DNA of 64,000 nucleotides, taken from positions 114,948,001 to 115,012,000 of the forward strand of contig JBITNC010000001.1 in assembly GCA_050084985.1 (NCBI GenBank), written 5' to 3'. The DNA comes from Nageia nagi. Lineage: Eukaryota > Pinophyta. The notes beneath the pieces are model-generated. The model ran no database searches and was not told the origin of the DNA. It saw nothing but the letters and a program-made list of their open reading frames with translations. The first letter of the stretch is position 1; the number at the start of each line of letters is the position of its first letter. Positions 24,378 to 35,286 of this stretch are shown here, piece by piece. A program made the translations under genes and the position numbers.

Positions 24378-25274
24378 TGTTTACAAATAAAAATTGAGCA
24401 TGCAAATAAATAAATAGGCAACTATCTACAAACTCAATATTATCTGTATTCTAGCTACGGATAGCAGTTTATTCTAGATAACAATAAATAACATAACCAA
24501 TTCAGAAATGTAATTGTACCAACCAAGACTGTAATTTGTGTACTTACCTCACGGAACATACCTAATAATGAAAGATGCAGATATTGGCGATGTACTGATG
24601 ATGAGCTACCTTTCCAACAGCGTCGTGACCTGCAAGGATGCCAAAAGAGGATCGTGGGTGGTCCATTTCAGTGGTATAAGAGCACCGGTGGTGTTCTTTC
24701 ATTCACAAAGGAGCATCGACGACCTTAGTTTGATAGCTTTGACCTCTCGGTTAGGTCCAGATCTTCAGTATAGATATCTCAGAGAGCAGTATAATATCAG
24801 AATTGATCATAGATGTCAGGAGAGCTCACGTAAGGAAGCACACAAACCACAACCTTGTAGGCGGTACCAAGAGATACCTTAAGGGGTAGCCACTTACAAG
24901 ACCATACGCGGGATCATGTGTATCCTTGTTGTTGTGGACTTACTATTAGATCCCTTATTTATATAGATAATAGATAATACCGCCCATAGGTTGGCGTGCA
25001 TCCACATAAATAAGGTTAATTCACAAGATTTAAGATAAACACATCAATAAACAAGATAATTCATACAATACTCAAGATAAACCATGCAATATTCAAGATA
25101 ACCCATGCAATATTTAAGATAACCCATGCAATATTCAAGATAACCCATGCAATATTCATATTCAAGCCAAACATTGATATTATCACTTTAGTACATTCAA
25201 GGCATATATTTAGGCCAAGCATATTTCATTAATTTATTGATTTAAAAACATAAATTCATTTTTATGTGTTAACA
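24378..25274 (-). repeat. 5' LTR of Gypsy element G
   Basis: The 897-bp LTR carries the promoter for the element. A TATA box (TATATAAATAAG on the minus strand) lies at 24954-24965. It has four copies of the 21-bp CCCATGCAATATTCAAGATAA unit at about 25080-25160. Over the first roughly 350 bp I count about twenty differences from the other LTR, nearly all transitions. Confidence 0.9.
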
Positions 25275-25540
25275 CCATGGGAGTGATGACTGAAGGCTCA
25301 TATCATAGATTATAGGATTTTACATACATCACTAGAGTTGTTGGTGAAATGTACTCATTTGATATGATAAATTAAAGTCCCTTATATTTAAAATATTATA
25401 TACATTATTATTAATGTATTAGTCTTTTCTCTTGGTTTTCTATGATTCAATTAAATCTTTAATATGTAGGAGAGAAATGTTTATTGATTGGATTCTTGGT
25501 ATCATTAAAATATGGTCAATAATATCATAACTAATTATGC
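25275..25540. repeat. Left direct repeat X1, second part (after element G)
   Basis: It resumes at CCATG and aligns with 26656-26901: GGAGTG, GGCTCATATCATA, ATTATAGGATTTTA and TTCAATTAAATCTTTAAT are shared in order. With 15972-16158 it makes one repeat unit. Confidence 0.6.
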
Positions 25541-26508
25541 TACCAAAGACTCCACAAATTGAATACATTGAACCTATGAAAAGTGTTGAGTATAGAATAA
25601 AATATTTTATGTTGGTAAAATATCTCCCAAGTTATATAGTTTACATAGTGCTAGGACACATATAGAAAGTGGAAGAAGGCATGATTTTCATAAGAGAAAT
25701 CGCTAGTCACTAATACAACTATTGAAAGTAATAGATTTGTTCACCAACATATTTGAGATTCTTTTGAAATAATCCCTAAAAATTTGTTTATTTGATTTAT
25801 TAGAATTCTTGGGTTGTTAACCAATCCCTAATGAGGTTATGACTTGACTACTAATCATTCCTTGGTTGATGGAGTACTAAAAATTATGTTTTGTTTATGT
25901 TTCAAGCATTGACAACATAGGTTGCACTATATTTTTCAAGTCAAGAGGTATCTTGAAAAAATAGGTGAAGAAGTAATAGTCTACTTGGAGGGAATAAAAT
26001 AGAGATAAATTGAAATTAGCAAAAATCAAAGGAGCTCTCTAAGTTATAGGCAAGTGTGCATAACAAGATAAGATTGTAACTAGTTAGTTATGTGTTGAGA
26101 TGAAGATAACCAATTGGTTTGCTTGTTAGAGTAGGAGTAGTAGGTTTTCCTTTTAATGATTAAGAAAGAGATATTGGACCAATATCAAGACCTTTGTAAT
26201 TTATTCTTGTTGACGTACATTATTACTGCATTAAAAGGTGAAGGAGATCATTTTAAACATAAAGAGAGCTTCAAAGAGAGAACCCCTCTAATTCTACTAC
26301 AATTTATCAAAGTTCACAATGATTCCCTTGTTGGCATAATGTTGATTTTTCCAAAAGGAAGTTTTGAGGATAAGCCTTCGTATTAAGTTGGTGTGGATAT
26401 TAGCAGTAGAATTTTACACACTTAGTGACCATAATTGGTAACTTAATGACTGGCGACCACTCTTAGTAACTTAGAGACCTAACAACTTAGCAACCAAAAA
26501 GATTTATT
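25541..26508. other. Spacer between direct repeats X1 and X2
   Basis: About 970 bp with no recognised protein. The open frame at 26156-26386 lacks known motifs. If X1 and X2 are terminal repeats, this is the internal region of a miniature element, but no convincing PBS or PPT is visible. Confidence 0.45.
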
Positions 26509-26901
26509 TGCCTAACTAACCAAGAATAATAGATTTGTAATGAAATGACATGAAAGATAATTAAATGATGCATCTCTTATAAAGAGATATGAAAAGTAAT
26601 TCAAGGGTAGACAAAGAAGAATAAATTTGGGAATAAATATGAATCCAGTGACACACCATGGGAGTGTCGACTAGAGACTCATATCATATATTATAGGATT
26701 TTATATACATCACTAGAGATGTTGGTGAAATATACTCATTGGTATAATAAATGAAATCCCCTTATATTCATAATATTGTATAAATTATTATTGTTATCTC
26801 ACTAATTTGTCTTGATTTTCTTTGATTCAATTAAATCTTTAATTTGTAGGAGATAAATGTTTATCAATCAGATAATTGGTGTTGCTAAAATTTGGTCAAC
26901 A
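26509..26901. repeat. Right direct repeat X2, uninterrupted
   Basis: It starts TGCCTAACTAACC and ends near GGTCAACA. It shows the uninterrupted CACACCATGGGAGTG arrangement (26651-26665) that element G broke in X1, so it serves as an empty-site relative. Confidence 0.6.
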
Positions 26902-27018
26902 ATGGTAGTTATATTTTCCAATAAAATAATCATGATTTGATGTAACATAAGGCTCTAATGAATATAACAACAATTATTATTTTATACTTGTAGGTAATAA
27001 TCCTAATTTAAATGCAAA
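26902..27018. other. Short spacer ending in the E target site
   Basis: AT-rich. Its last five bases GCAAA (27014-27018) pair with ACAAA at 56411-56415 as the presumed target-site duplication of element E. Confidence 0.5.
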
Positions 27019-27391
27019 TGTAACATTCTCTTTTTGTTAAAATTAGTTAATTTTGGAATCATAGGGATTCCCTTTTTGCAAATATTTACTTTCTCACATA
27101 ATTGTTGCTAATTCATTGGGATAGAATTATAAATGTCCATTGTACCCACTTGTGAGCCCCATGAGGGATGTTTTCCTCCCACACTAGGATATGTTATTTT
27201 ATTTATTATTTAATGTACTTGGAGATCCCAAAGATGATTGTGGGAATCCCAAGGCTTGTATAGCACCTATCACATGGATAAACACCTATTTTCCCAAACA
27301 TTGAATTTCAAAGCACTTGTACACATGGGCCAACCTTGGGGAGACTCCTAGACCCCCACATTGGCCCATGATGATCCCCTTGCACCTATCA
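27019..27391 (+). repeat. 5' LTR of element E, piece 1
   Basis: It aligns with 55022-55400: TGTAACATT start, GATAGAATTATAAA, CTTGTGAGCCCCATGAGGGA and CCTTGCACCTAT are shared in order. It ends where the LTR of Copia element C begins. Confidence 0.85.
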
Positions 27392-27847
27392 TGAAGAAAT
27401 TAACCCTTTCTAAATTAACTTCTAATCTCCCAAGATCTTGAGAAGGAACTTTCAACATCAACACAATAGCACAATAACTAAAGCCAATCACACAAATAAC
27501 ACAAGATATAAAGTGGTTCCTCTCTCCTTGGGAGTATTTCCACTAACTAAGATCTTCTTATTCTCAAAGACATCTCTTACAAAATCTCTTCTCTTTCACA
27601 CACTCTAAACCTATAACAAAGCTTGTATTACAATTGTGTAACTAGAGAAAAGGAGGGATCTTCTCTTTTTATAAGAGGAAATCCACTCTATAATTAATCC
27701 CTTTCTATTTTTTATCCTTTACTTATTTTTAAAATTATACCTATTTTTATTCTCTTAATACTTTAAGGTATCTAATGATACTTTAAGTATTAAGTGAATT
27801 TACATTAAAGAGAAATATTACACAATATTATGTTACAAATTCTAACA
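27392..27847 (-). repeat. 3' LTR of Copia element C
   Basis: The 456-bp LTR lies between TGAAGAAATTAACCC and TTCTAACA on the + strand. The PPT (minus strand AAGAGGGAG) is at 27848-27856. A likely TATA box (minus TTATAAAAA) lies at 27666-27674. Confidence 0.8.
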
Positions 27848-28556
27848 CTCCCTCTTAATGTAATATTGGGATGGAGCGTAGAGAAGAGAAGAAAGATAAA
27901 GTAAGAGAGAGTTCTCTTCCAAAGAGATACAAGCATATATGAGAACTTTAAATCATTAAGAAATAATAAATATCTTAGTTTGAGACTCATTACAATACCA
28001 TTTGACAAAATGGTTTACAATACAATCATTAACCACAACTAGTTTCACTATAAGTGTAGTTGATCAACTTTGAGTTGACATATGAGCCTCCATGAGCCTA
28101 CACACATGAAGTAAGTAACCTACACTCTCAAAATGGAACCTGAAAGCTATAAGCAACTCATAAATAAGATCAATTAGATGCATCATATAACATTCATATC
28201 AATCACAAGATAAATGAACTAAGTAATTCCATCCATAAACTGATAAATGATGCACTATAAGTCATCAAGAAGATGCCAAGCCAATACTTATAGTCCTTTG
28301 TTGTATATAGAAATATGTGTTGATCAGCAACAAAAATGTATATGTGCATATATAAGTTACTCACTTATGGATAGCCAAATAGTGCTAACAAACATATGCT
28401 GATTCCTCACATAGTGATAGTAAAATAAAATGTACCATGAGTTCCTCACATAGAGCAAACTAACCATGAATGTGTACATTTAGATCAACATTATACAACA
28501 AAAATAGCTTCCTAGGGATAAATTTGTCATCACAAACATGAATTCAACCTTCACTC
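27848..28556 (-). other. 3' untranslated region of element C
   Basis: This noncoding stretch is homologous to 8940-9659 of element A in reverse, including units with the family's CTCACATA/CATATGTGAG core (about 28340-28450). It ends at the polypurine-like tract CTCCCCCTTG (28555-28563 on the + strand). Confidence 0.65.
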
Positions 28557-29335
28557 CCCCTTGAAGACAACTTCACTAACTTTAAGAAACTTTTAAAGTG
28601 TGCACAACAAAGTTTTTAAAGCGGCTAGTGAATAAATCAAGAGAGATAAAATCAGATGAATAAAGCTACAATTGTTGCATCAAGAACTTTTTCTTGATGT
28701 AATGTGCTTGGATTTGAGGTACAATATAAATAATCACTTAGATGCCAAGCCCATACTTATAGTTACCAAATAGAGGAATGCATAAACAAAGTATACAAAC
28801 TAAACAAAAGTTCAAAAACTTTATTAAGAAGGAAAGAATTACAATGGATTCAATAAGAATTAAACACTTACTCCCTTTTTGAGGGCAACCTCACCAACCT
28901 AATAGAATCCCTAAGCTTACGTAACTGAGCTTCAAGAAGGGGCTTGGTGAACAAATCAGTAGAGTTTAGGACTGATGGATAATATTGTAAGTGTATAAGA
29001 CCATCCAGAACCTTCTCTTTGATGTAATGGGCTTAGATTTCTACATGCTTTGTTCTTTGATGGAAATTAGGATTCTTTGCCAAAGAAATAATTGATTGAT
29101 TATTTGAAGATATTTATGATGGATGAACTTATTCATACCTTATTTCTTTTATAAGATGCTTCAACCAAATGGCTTCCTAGGTTGCAAATGATATTGCATG
29201 ATATTCAACTTTAGTGGTGGAGAGAGCAGTAGTAGGCTACTTCTTGGATGCCTAAGATATAGCACCTGAACCAATGCTAAAAACATAAGTAGAGGTTGAT
29301 TTCTTATCATCTCTATCTCCCCCATAGTCAAAATC
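28557..29335 (-). pseudogene. RNase H end of element C, partly duplicated
   Basis: Two separate stretches encode the same C-terminal RNase H segment. The first (28557-28740) reads IQAH, LDLFTS and LVKLSSRGSEG-like pieces. The second (28875-29335) covers the usual HVEI-AH region upstream to the AISW region, with stops. A partial repeat of the untranslated region (GATGCCAAGCC, 28271 and 28741) accompanies this. The arrangement suggests a local duplication or recombination with a sister copy. Confidence 0.65.
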
Positions 29336-30430
29336 TTAGAATCTTAAGAGAATAAATGAGGGTAACTTGTAATACTCTAGAGCAAGATCCTTAGTGTCTG
29401 CAATATATCTCAAAATTTGCTTAACAACATTGAAATGCTTAACATATGAATTTTGCATAAAGAGAGCCATCAAATTCATAACAAAGGCAATATCTAGCCT
29501 GGAGATAGTCAAATAAAGAAGGCTACCAATTAGTTGTATGTAAGCCATAGTATTTGCCAACTGAGATTTGGAACTAAGAGATAAAGTGATTTCAAGAGAG
29601 AATGGGATTGCAACATGTTTGCACTCCTCCATTCCAAAATTTTACAAGATATCTGAGATATACTTAGATTAACTAAGGTAAGTATAATCTTTGTATTGTT
29701 ACATTTGCATACCAAGGTAGTAGTGCAATAATCAGTCATTTGAAAAGTTGCCTTAAGTTTGGATATGCAGTCTTGTATGAGGACCATATTATTCTATGTA
29801 ATCAACAGATCATCCACATAGAAAAGAATCAAGATCAAGTTTTGTCCTTGGTTGAGCACATAAAGATATGAATCATAGAAGCATTTAGAAAATCTAATTT
29901 CCTCAAAGTATCTTGAAATATTTTTGTACCAAACCTTTGGTGCTTATTTAAATCCATACAAAGACTTCTTTAACTTGCACATAAAAGATTCTTTACCTTT
30001 AGCAACAAATCCTTCTGGTTGATTCATGTAGATTTTCACATCTAAATCACCATTGAAAAAAGCACTCTTAACATCAAGTTAAAAAACTTTTCATCTTTGA
30101 GCTATTGAAAGAGAAAGGATTACCCTGAGAGAAGGCATCTTTGCCACTGGAGAAAAGGTTTCCTCATAATTAACACCATATTTTTGAGCAAAACCCTTAG
30201 CTACTAATCTTGCTTTGTATTTCTCAATATCTTCAATTGAGTTATATTTTACCTTATAAATCCATATATTTTCAATCATATTACATTCATTAGGATAAAA
30301 AATCAAATTCCAAGTTTGATTCTTCTTTAGAGCCTCATACTCCACATTCATTGCATTCATCTAGCACTCATGCTTTGAAGCTTCTTTGTAGGATGAAGGA
30401 TCATTCTTGCAATCAATTTTGGAAAATAAG
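29336..30430 (-). pseudogene. Copia reverse transcriptase of element C, frameshifted
   Basis: The frame at 30091-30360 reads MNAMNVEYEALKKNQTWNL, WIYKVKYNSIEDIEKYKARL and PVAKMPSLRVILSL. Further on come LDVKSAFFNGDLD, KKSLYGFK and FYVDDLLIT (about 29805-29831), with the catalytic Asp pair intact. The 29336-29632 frame carries the C-terminal YLTISRLDIAFVMNL and VVKQILRYIADTK. Two frame changes and several stops are present. Confidence 0.8.
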
Positions 30431-31480
30431 GATTAATTAATGGTCATACTCCTTTTTATCCTTTGTGTTGGAGAGTTTTGATCCTTAGGTGATAAATCCA
30501 CACTAACATCCAACTAGTTAAGAGCAACAGAAGAATCATCACCCTCATCAAGGTTCACATAAGAAGCAGACTCTTCAAGTAGTTTATTAAACTTGACATC
30601 TTTTGACATAAACATTGTATGGGAAGAAGGTTGGTGTAACATGTAGCCTTTATGTTGATTGTCATAGCCCACAAAGATACACTTTTTGGATCTGTTATCA
30701 AGCTTCTTCTTTTTCTTAGAAACAACAAAGGCATAAGCATCACAATCAAAGACCCTAAATTGAGAGATGTTAGGTTTCTTTCTTGTCCATGCCTCATATA
30801 TATTTTTACCTTCAACTATTTCATAGGATACCTATTTAAGATGTAGATTGCAGTATTTACAACTTCAATCCATAAGAAGTTAGAAAGATCTCCCAACATA
30901 CATCTTACCATTTTTTGAATGCTTCTATTCTTCTTTTTGGCAACACCATTTTGCTGAGGAGTGTAAGGGATAGTAAATTGCCTCTTAATTCCATACTTGC
31001 TACAAAAAACATTGAATTCATTGCTATTATACTTGCTTCCATTATCATATCTTAACATCTTGATTTTGAATCTAAACTAAGATTCTAGCAAGGCTTTGAA
31101 TTCTTTGAATCTATCAAAGGTTTGATCCTTATGCTCTGTAAGATAACCAAATTTAATTTTGCTTAAGTTATCAATAAAAGTCAAAACATAATATGCTTCC
31201 CCAAGCAACTTAGTTAGAAATTGACCCATCAAATCTGTATGCATAAGCTGAAGAGGTTGAGTTACTCTAGTTGCCTTATCTTTTGAAAAATTTTATCGAT
31301 TCATTTTACCTAGAATGCACCTCTCATAAAGACCAATTATAGATGATATTATAGTCAAACCTTTCATAAGTTCATGATCTTTCATGACTTAAATATTCTT
31401 ATGGTTTAGGTGGTCTAATTGATGGTGCCAAAGATTACCTCTAGAATAAACATTAGTTTGAAGGCACATCTTTGTTGGAG
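30431..31480 (-). pseudogene. Copia integrase of element C, broken
   Basis: The HHCC segment is visible as RGNLWHHQLDHLNHKN. The core shows MLRYDNGSKYNSNEFN and YTPQQNGVAKKKN (30900-31058), where the catalytic Glu after NGVA is read as Lys. WIEVVNTAIYILNRYP follows. The downstream KKCIFVGYDNQHKGY segment at about 30640-30720 is in another frame. Loss of the Glu would abolish activity even without the frameshift. Confidence 0.78.
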
Positions 31481-31860
31481 ATTGATCTATAATGTAAATG
31501 TCATCTTTCACTAAACCTTTCACCAAAGTGGAAAAACCTTTTTTCATGCATGAAGAGTGTGAGTTAAACTCAAAGGAGTAACCTTTCTTTGTAACCTAAA
31601 TCATGAAAAGGAGATTCATAGTGAGTATAGGCATATAAAACATATTCTCAAGAATCTTCCCTTATATCAACACACTCCCAATACCTTGAACATCAAGGAC
31701 TAGACTATTACCTATCATAACTACATCTTTTCTATACTTATAAAAATTTTCAAACTTATTCTTTTCAAAATGAATGTGATTAGTGCATCTAGAATCAATA
31801 ATCCAATCATTTGCCAAAGTGCGAGACCTGGAGTAAAAGGCAACAACATAAGTAGAATTC
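31481..31860 (-). pseudogene. Copia protease region of element C, active site altered
   Basis: The minus strand reads NDWIIDSRCTNHIHFEK at about 31770-31815: the Asp-Ser-Gly triad is Asp-Ser-Arg. KDVVMIGNSLVLDVQGIGSV follows. This is the same replacement type as in element B. Confidence 0.72.
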
Positions 31861-32660
31861 GTGTTCCTCTTATTATTAGATTTATTTGGTTTTTCATATC
31901 CTTTTTCACTTTTATATTTCTTTTTCTTAAATCAATCAACTTCCTTATGACCATTTCCATCAAATTTCGCTTTAGTTTCTTTTAACTTATCATTATCATA
32001 ATTATTCTTATTCCCAACATTCTTGATGTTCTTTTTAGGAGCATAAAAACCCTTATTTTGGTTATGATTCTTCTTTTTGAAGTGAGGTTTCATTGGGCCA
32101 AGTGCCATAGATGGATCCTTAGGAGTGGTGATCAACACTTTATTGTTAAGTTTTTTCTCATGCTTCAAGAGAAGCATGGATAGATTTTCCAAGGAGAACA
32201 CTTCTTTTTCATCATCAAACGTAATTTCAATAACAGTCATAAATTGACTAAACTTAGCAAAGAGGTTTTAAAGGATGATGAAAGTTAAAAAACTCATCAT
32301 TGATCCAATTGCAACCACACCCCACGAGCTAAATTCTAAGGTCAACAATCTTATTTAGATATATAACTACACTTTCATTTTTCTCTTGATGTGATTGAAA
32401 TAATTTTTGAAGAATGGTGAACCTCCTAGAATATTTAGTACTAAGTTAGATACTCTTTAGTTTATCTTAAGCTTCTTTTGCATTACTTAAAGAAGATATC
32501 ATAAGGAGGATCTCATCTAAAATTATACGAAAGATCATAGATGTTGCCAAAGCATTCTTAGTATTATAAGCTTCAAGTTCCTTCTTTCTAGATGGAGCAA
32601 CTTGATTTTTATTAACAATCATCCAAAGTTTTCATGCTTGAAGTTCTATCTTCATCCTTG
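31861..32660 (-). pseudogene. gag: Copia gag of element C, zinc knuckle deleted
   Basis: The capsid part reads VNKNQVAPSRKKELEAYN, ATSMIFRIILDE, YSRRFTILQKLF and CNWINDEFF. The frame 31932-32240 has DEKEVFSLENLSMLLLKHE and a basic Lys/Asn tail. Where the other copies have CX2CX4HX4C, C reads KFDGNGHKEVD, so the first two Cys and their surroundings are missing. Confidence 0.75.
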
Positions 32661-35064
32661 GTTCCTAAATACCATAGATGGAACCATACAAGATATGCTT
32701 GGGTGCAAAAGAGTTTCCCATTACTACAAAATAATATGAAGGAGATAAATAAAGTAAGCATACATATTGCATTTAAAAACAAATACATATTTAAAAAATA
32801 TTCAACAAATCAAATACTTAATTGTTAACAAGAATAATAATCATGCATCCAACATCTTAGTCACCAAGTATACTTGAAGAGAGAGAAAAGTTGAAGCTTA
32901 TTTTCTTGTCTAAAATTAGGCTTTCACTCGGATGCCCGTAAGGAGCCTAGATCCTACTGATCCTCAACTAATTTCCTTTAGGTAGCGATATACTCTCACA
33001 AGGAGAAGTATGAGTTATTTTCTAAGGTTATGATGCATGTTGTATTGGCCAAATTAATTATCTTGATTAAGTTTTCAATTTTCTTCCTAGGTTATTAGGA
33101 TAATTCTTAAATGGATAGACATATATGTGGTATCACTACACATATGCCTATCCACCTATATGAAGTTAAGTTCAAACCAATAGAGGACATATGGGTAATC
33201 AAGAAGTATGAGTTTTTAACCACTTGGATTGTCAGATTAAAAGGCTTCAATTTGCCTTATCCTCACCTCATGGCTCCCCAAATAAGTCATGTTACAAAAA
33301 AAATATGCAGATGTATTCATTTTAAGGGGAAATAATTTTCAATATTTGTGTACCTTGCATATAAAGTAAAAGTGTAAAATAAATAAAGTGCTTTTGAAAA
33401 ATGAAACTACATCCCACATCATCCATAAGTACGAACGAAAGAGTCCAATGGGTTTTGTTACAACCCCTAATGGATCTCTTTACACAATGTTCATTAATTT
33501 TAAGTGATAATAAATGAGCCTAAGAGTCCAATGGGTTTTGTTACAACCCCTAATGGAACTCTTTACAAAGGTTCATTTTTTTTAAGTAATAATAAATGAG
33601 CCTAAGAGTCTAATAGATTTTGTTACAACCCTTAATGGAACTCTTTACAAAGGTTCATTATCAAATATAAAGAATTCTCCCCCTTGCTACTTAAAAATGG
33701 ATTTAAAATAATTTCTTATTTGCTATTTATCATCAAAAACAAGGTAAAAATATTTAAGAAAACTTTATCCATTCACATGCATTAGGATAAAATATTAAAT
33801 CATGTATTTAAAAAAAATATCCACTTAGCAAAAACATGCATTAGGATAAAAAAATTAAAGCATGTATTTAAAGTTTTTATCCAACCACATGTGTGCATCA
33901 AACATGTATTAAGATAAACATCATAAATTCATGTATACTTAATATTAACCTATGCACAATTAATTAACATTAATCTATGTAATAACATTAAAATATGCAT
34001 GCGAAATTAATTCTCTACTATTATCTTAATGGCATGCTAAATTAAATTCTTTAAAACATGCACTTTAAGTAAAAATAGGAAATAAGGAAATATTATGCTA
34101 AAAATGCTTATAATAATAAAAAATTTAACCTAAATTTAGAAGGTCTACAACTTTAAAAATACTCTATTTTAACAATACCTTAAAAAATACTCCCTCTTTT
34201 TTATTAAAAAAAAGACCTATTATATATATATAACTTCTTCTTTTTTAATATTTTAAAAAAATTTAATTAAATATTAAAAGAAAATGTCATTTTTTTCTTT
34301 AAAACAAATAAAAAAAATTAAAGAGGGGGGTAGGCCCCCTAGGGCACTATGCACCCCCTCCAGAGCTATGCACCCCCTTGGAGTGTATTTTTTCATTTTT
34401 TTTAATAATAAAAAAAACAACTAAAAAAACTTTATATATATATATATATTAATAAAAAATAGAAATATAAAATTACTGTAAAAAAATAGTAAATAAAAAA
34501 TACTATTTTTTTAATAATATATAAAAATATAATTTTAAATATAAATAAAAATAAAATTTTATAAAACTGTAAAAAATACAATTTTATAAAAAATTGTAAA
34601 ACGTTTACAGGCTTACTAGCATAGTAAAATTTTGCAATAATAACAATATAGTAAAAAAAATTTGCAAAGATTTTACCCAATTTTACATTAAGTAGAAATT
34701 TGCAATTTTAAGCTATAAAATTTTATTATTGCTAATTTTAAGCAAATTTACTCAAAAATTTCCTATTATTGCTACACATTAGCAAATTTTACTTAAAAAA
34801 TTACAACTCAATAAACTAAAATAATGCATAGCAATAACATTAGATTAAACTAGCATATTAGTATAACGATATTTTATCTACTTTAATCAAATTTTGCTAG
34901 ACTTATCTTCATCATCATAATACCAAAAAGGTTAGTAATAAAAGCAAAATTTGACAAAGAAGGGGTAGGAGATTATACCTTCAAACCCTTTTACCTTAAC
35001 AAAGTAGATGGAGAAAGAGGTAGAAAGGACCTTCAAAGATGCTGAATATGAGCCTCTAAGAAAA
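32661..35064 (-). other. Long leader of element C with tandem repeats
   Basis: This 2.4-kb noncoding leader shares 32930-33140 with the leader of element A (4520-4740). It holds a three-unit array (listed separately). A very AT-rich stretch follows at 34080-34900, in which a GC-rich island at about 34323-34384 repeats CTATGCACCCCCT twice. Open frames in the AT-rich part, such as 34432-34680, are compositional. Confidence 0.6.
33435..33665 (-). repeat. Three-unit tandem repeat of about 80 bp in leader of C
   Basis: Units beginning AGAGTCCAATGGGTTTTGTT start near 33438, 33525 and 33606. Element A has a single related copy in reverse near 4155-4210, so the array expanded in the C lineage. Confidence 0.85.
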
Positions 35065-35100
35065 GCTCTGATACCACTTGAGGAAATTAACTCTTTCTTA
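35065..35100 (-). other. Primer-binding site and 22-bp 5' LTR stub of element C
   Basis: The minus strand reads TGGTATCAGAGC (35065-35076), the classic initiator-Met PBS. Next to it GAGGAAATTAACTCTTTCTT matches the first 22 bases (+ strand) of the C LTR at 27392, after which E sequence resumes. The rest of the 5' LTR is missing. Confidence 0.85.
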
Positions 35101-35103
35101 GCA

Positions 35104-35286
35104 CCTAGATTCACATTGCACCTTGGACTCCCACATGGCATGCGTGGCACCCTAAGACCTCATGTTGATATGCATGGCATCGTAGGACCTCACATTGAGC
35201 ATTTATGACCCCTAGGTAACCATGTTGGGCATGCTTGATCTCTAAGCACCCACATTGGAGATCTTGGGCCTCCAAAAGACCAATTT
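35104..35286 (+). repeat. 5' LTR of element E, piece 2
   Basis: It aligns with about 55408-55584: CATTGCACCTTGGACTCCCA, GAGCATTTATGA and CCACATTGGAGATCTT are shared in order. It shows the roughly 30-bp periodicity of this LTR and ends in AATTT (35282-35286), the left target copy of the solo LTR I. Confidence 0.82.

Larger units (their letters stand above)
16159..25274 (-). mobile_element. Ty3/Gypsy retrotransposon G, Tat-like, nearly complete
   Basis: The element is flanked by CCATG at 16154-16158 and 25275-25279. On the minus strand the order is 5' LTR (24378-25274), PBS, gag, protease, RT, RNase H, a second archaeal-type RNase H, integrase, a repeat-rich untranslated region, PPT and 3' LTR (16159-17076). 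RT before integrase makes it Gypsy, and the second RNase H before integrase is typical of the plant Tat lineage. Almost the whole polyprotein is in one frame, broken only by single stop codons and one frameshift near 18650. The LTRs differ mainly by transitions, so it is moderately old. Confidence 0.92.
27392..35100 (-). mobile_element. Copia element C, inserted in the E LTR, 5' LTR almost lost
   Basis: On the minus strand it holds a 22-bp stub of 5' LTR, PBS, a 2.4-kb leader, gag, protease, integrase, RT, RNase H, PPT and a complete 3' LTR (27392-27847). The leader shares blocks with that of element A, so it is a related family, but its LTR (minus strand TGTTAGAATTTG) is different. The coding region is broken by stops and several frame changes. 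Part of the RNase H end is present twice (28557-28740 and 28875-29060). A deletion apparently removed most of the 5' LTR and a little of the flank. Confidence 0.83.

Noticed and set aside
34432-34680. Hydrophobic Phe/Ile/Tyr-rich frame suggesting a membrane protein
   Set aside because: The DNA is almost pure A/T, so hydrophobic residues follow from composition.
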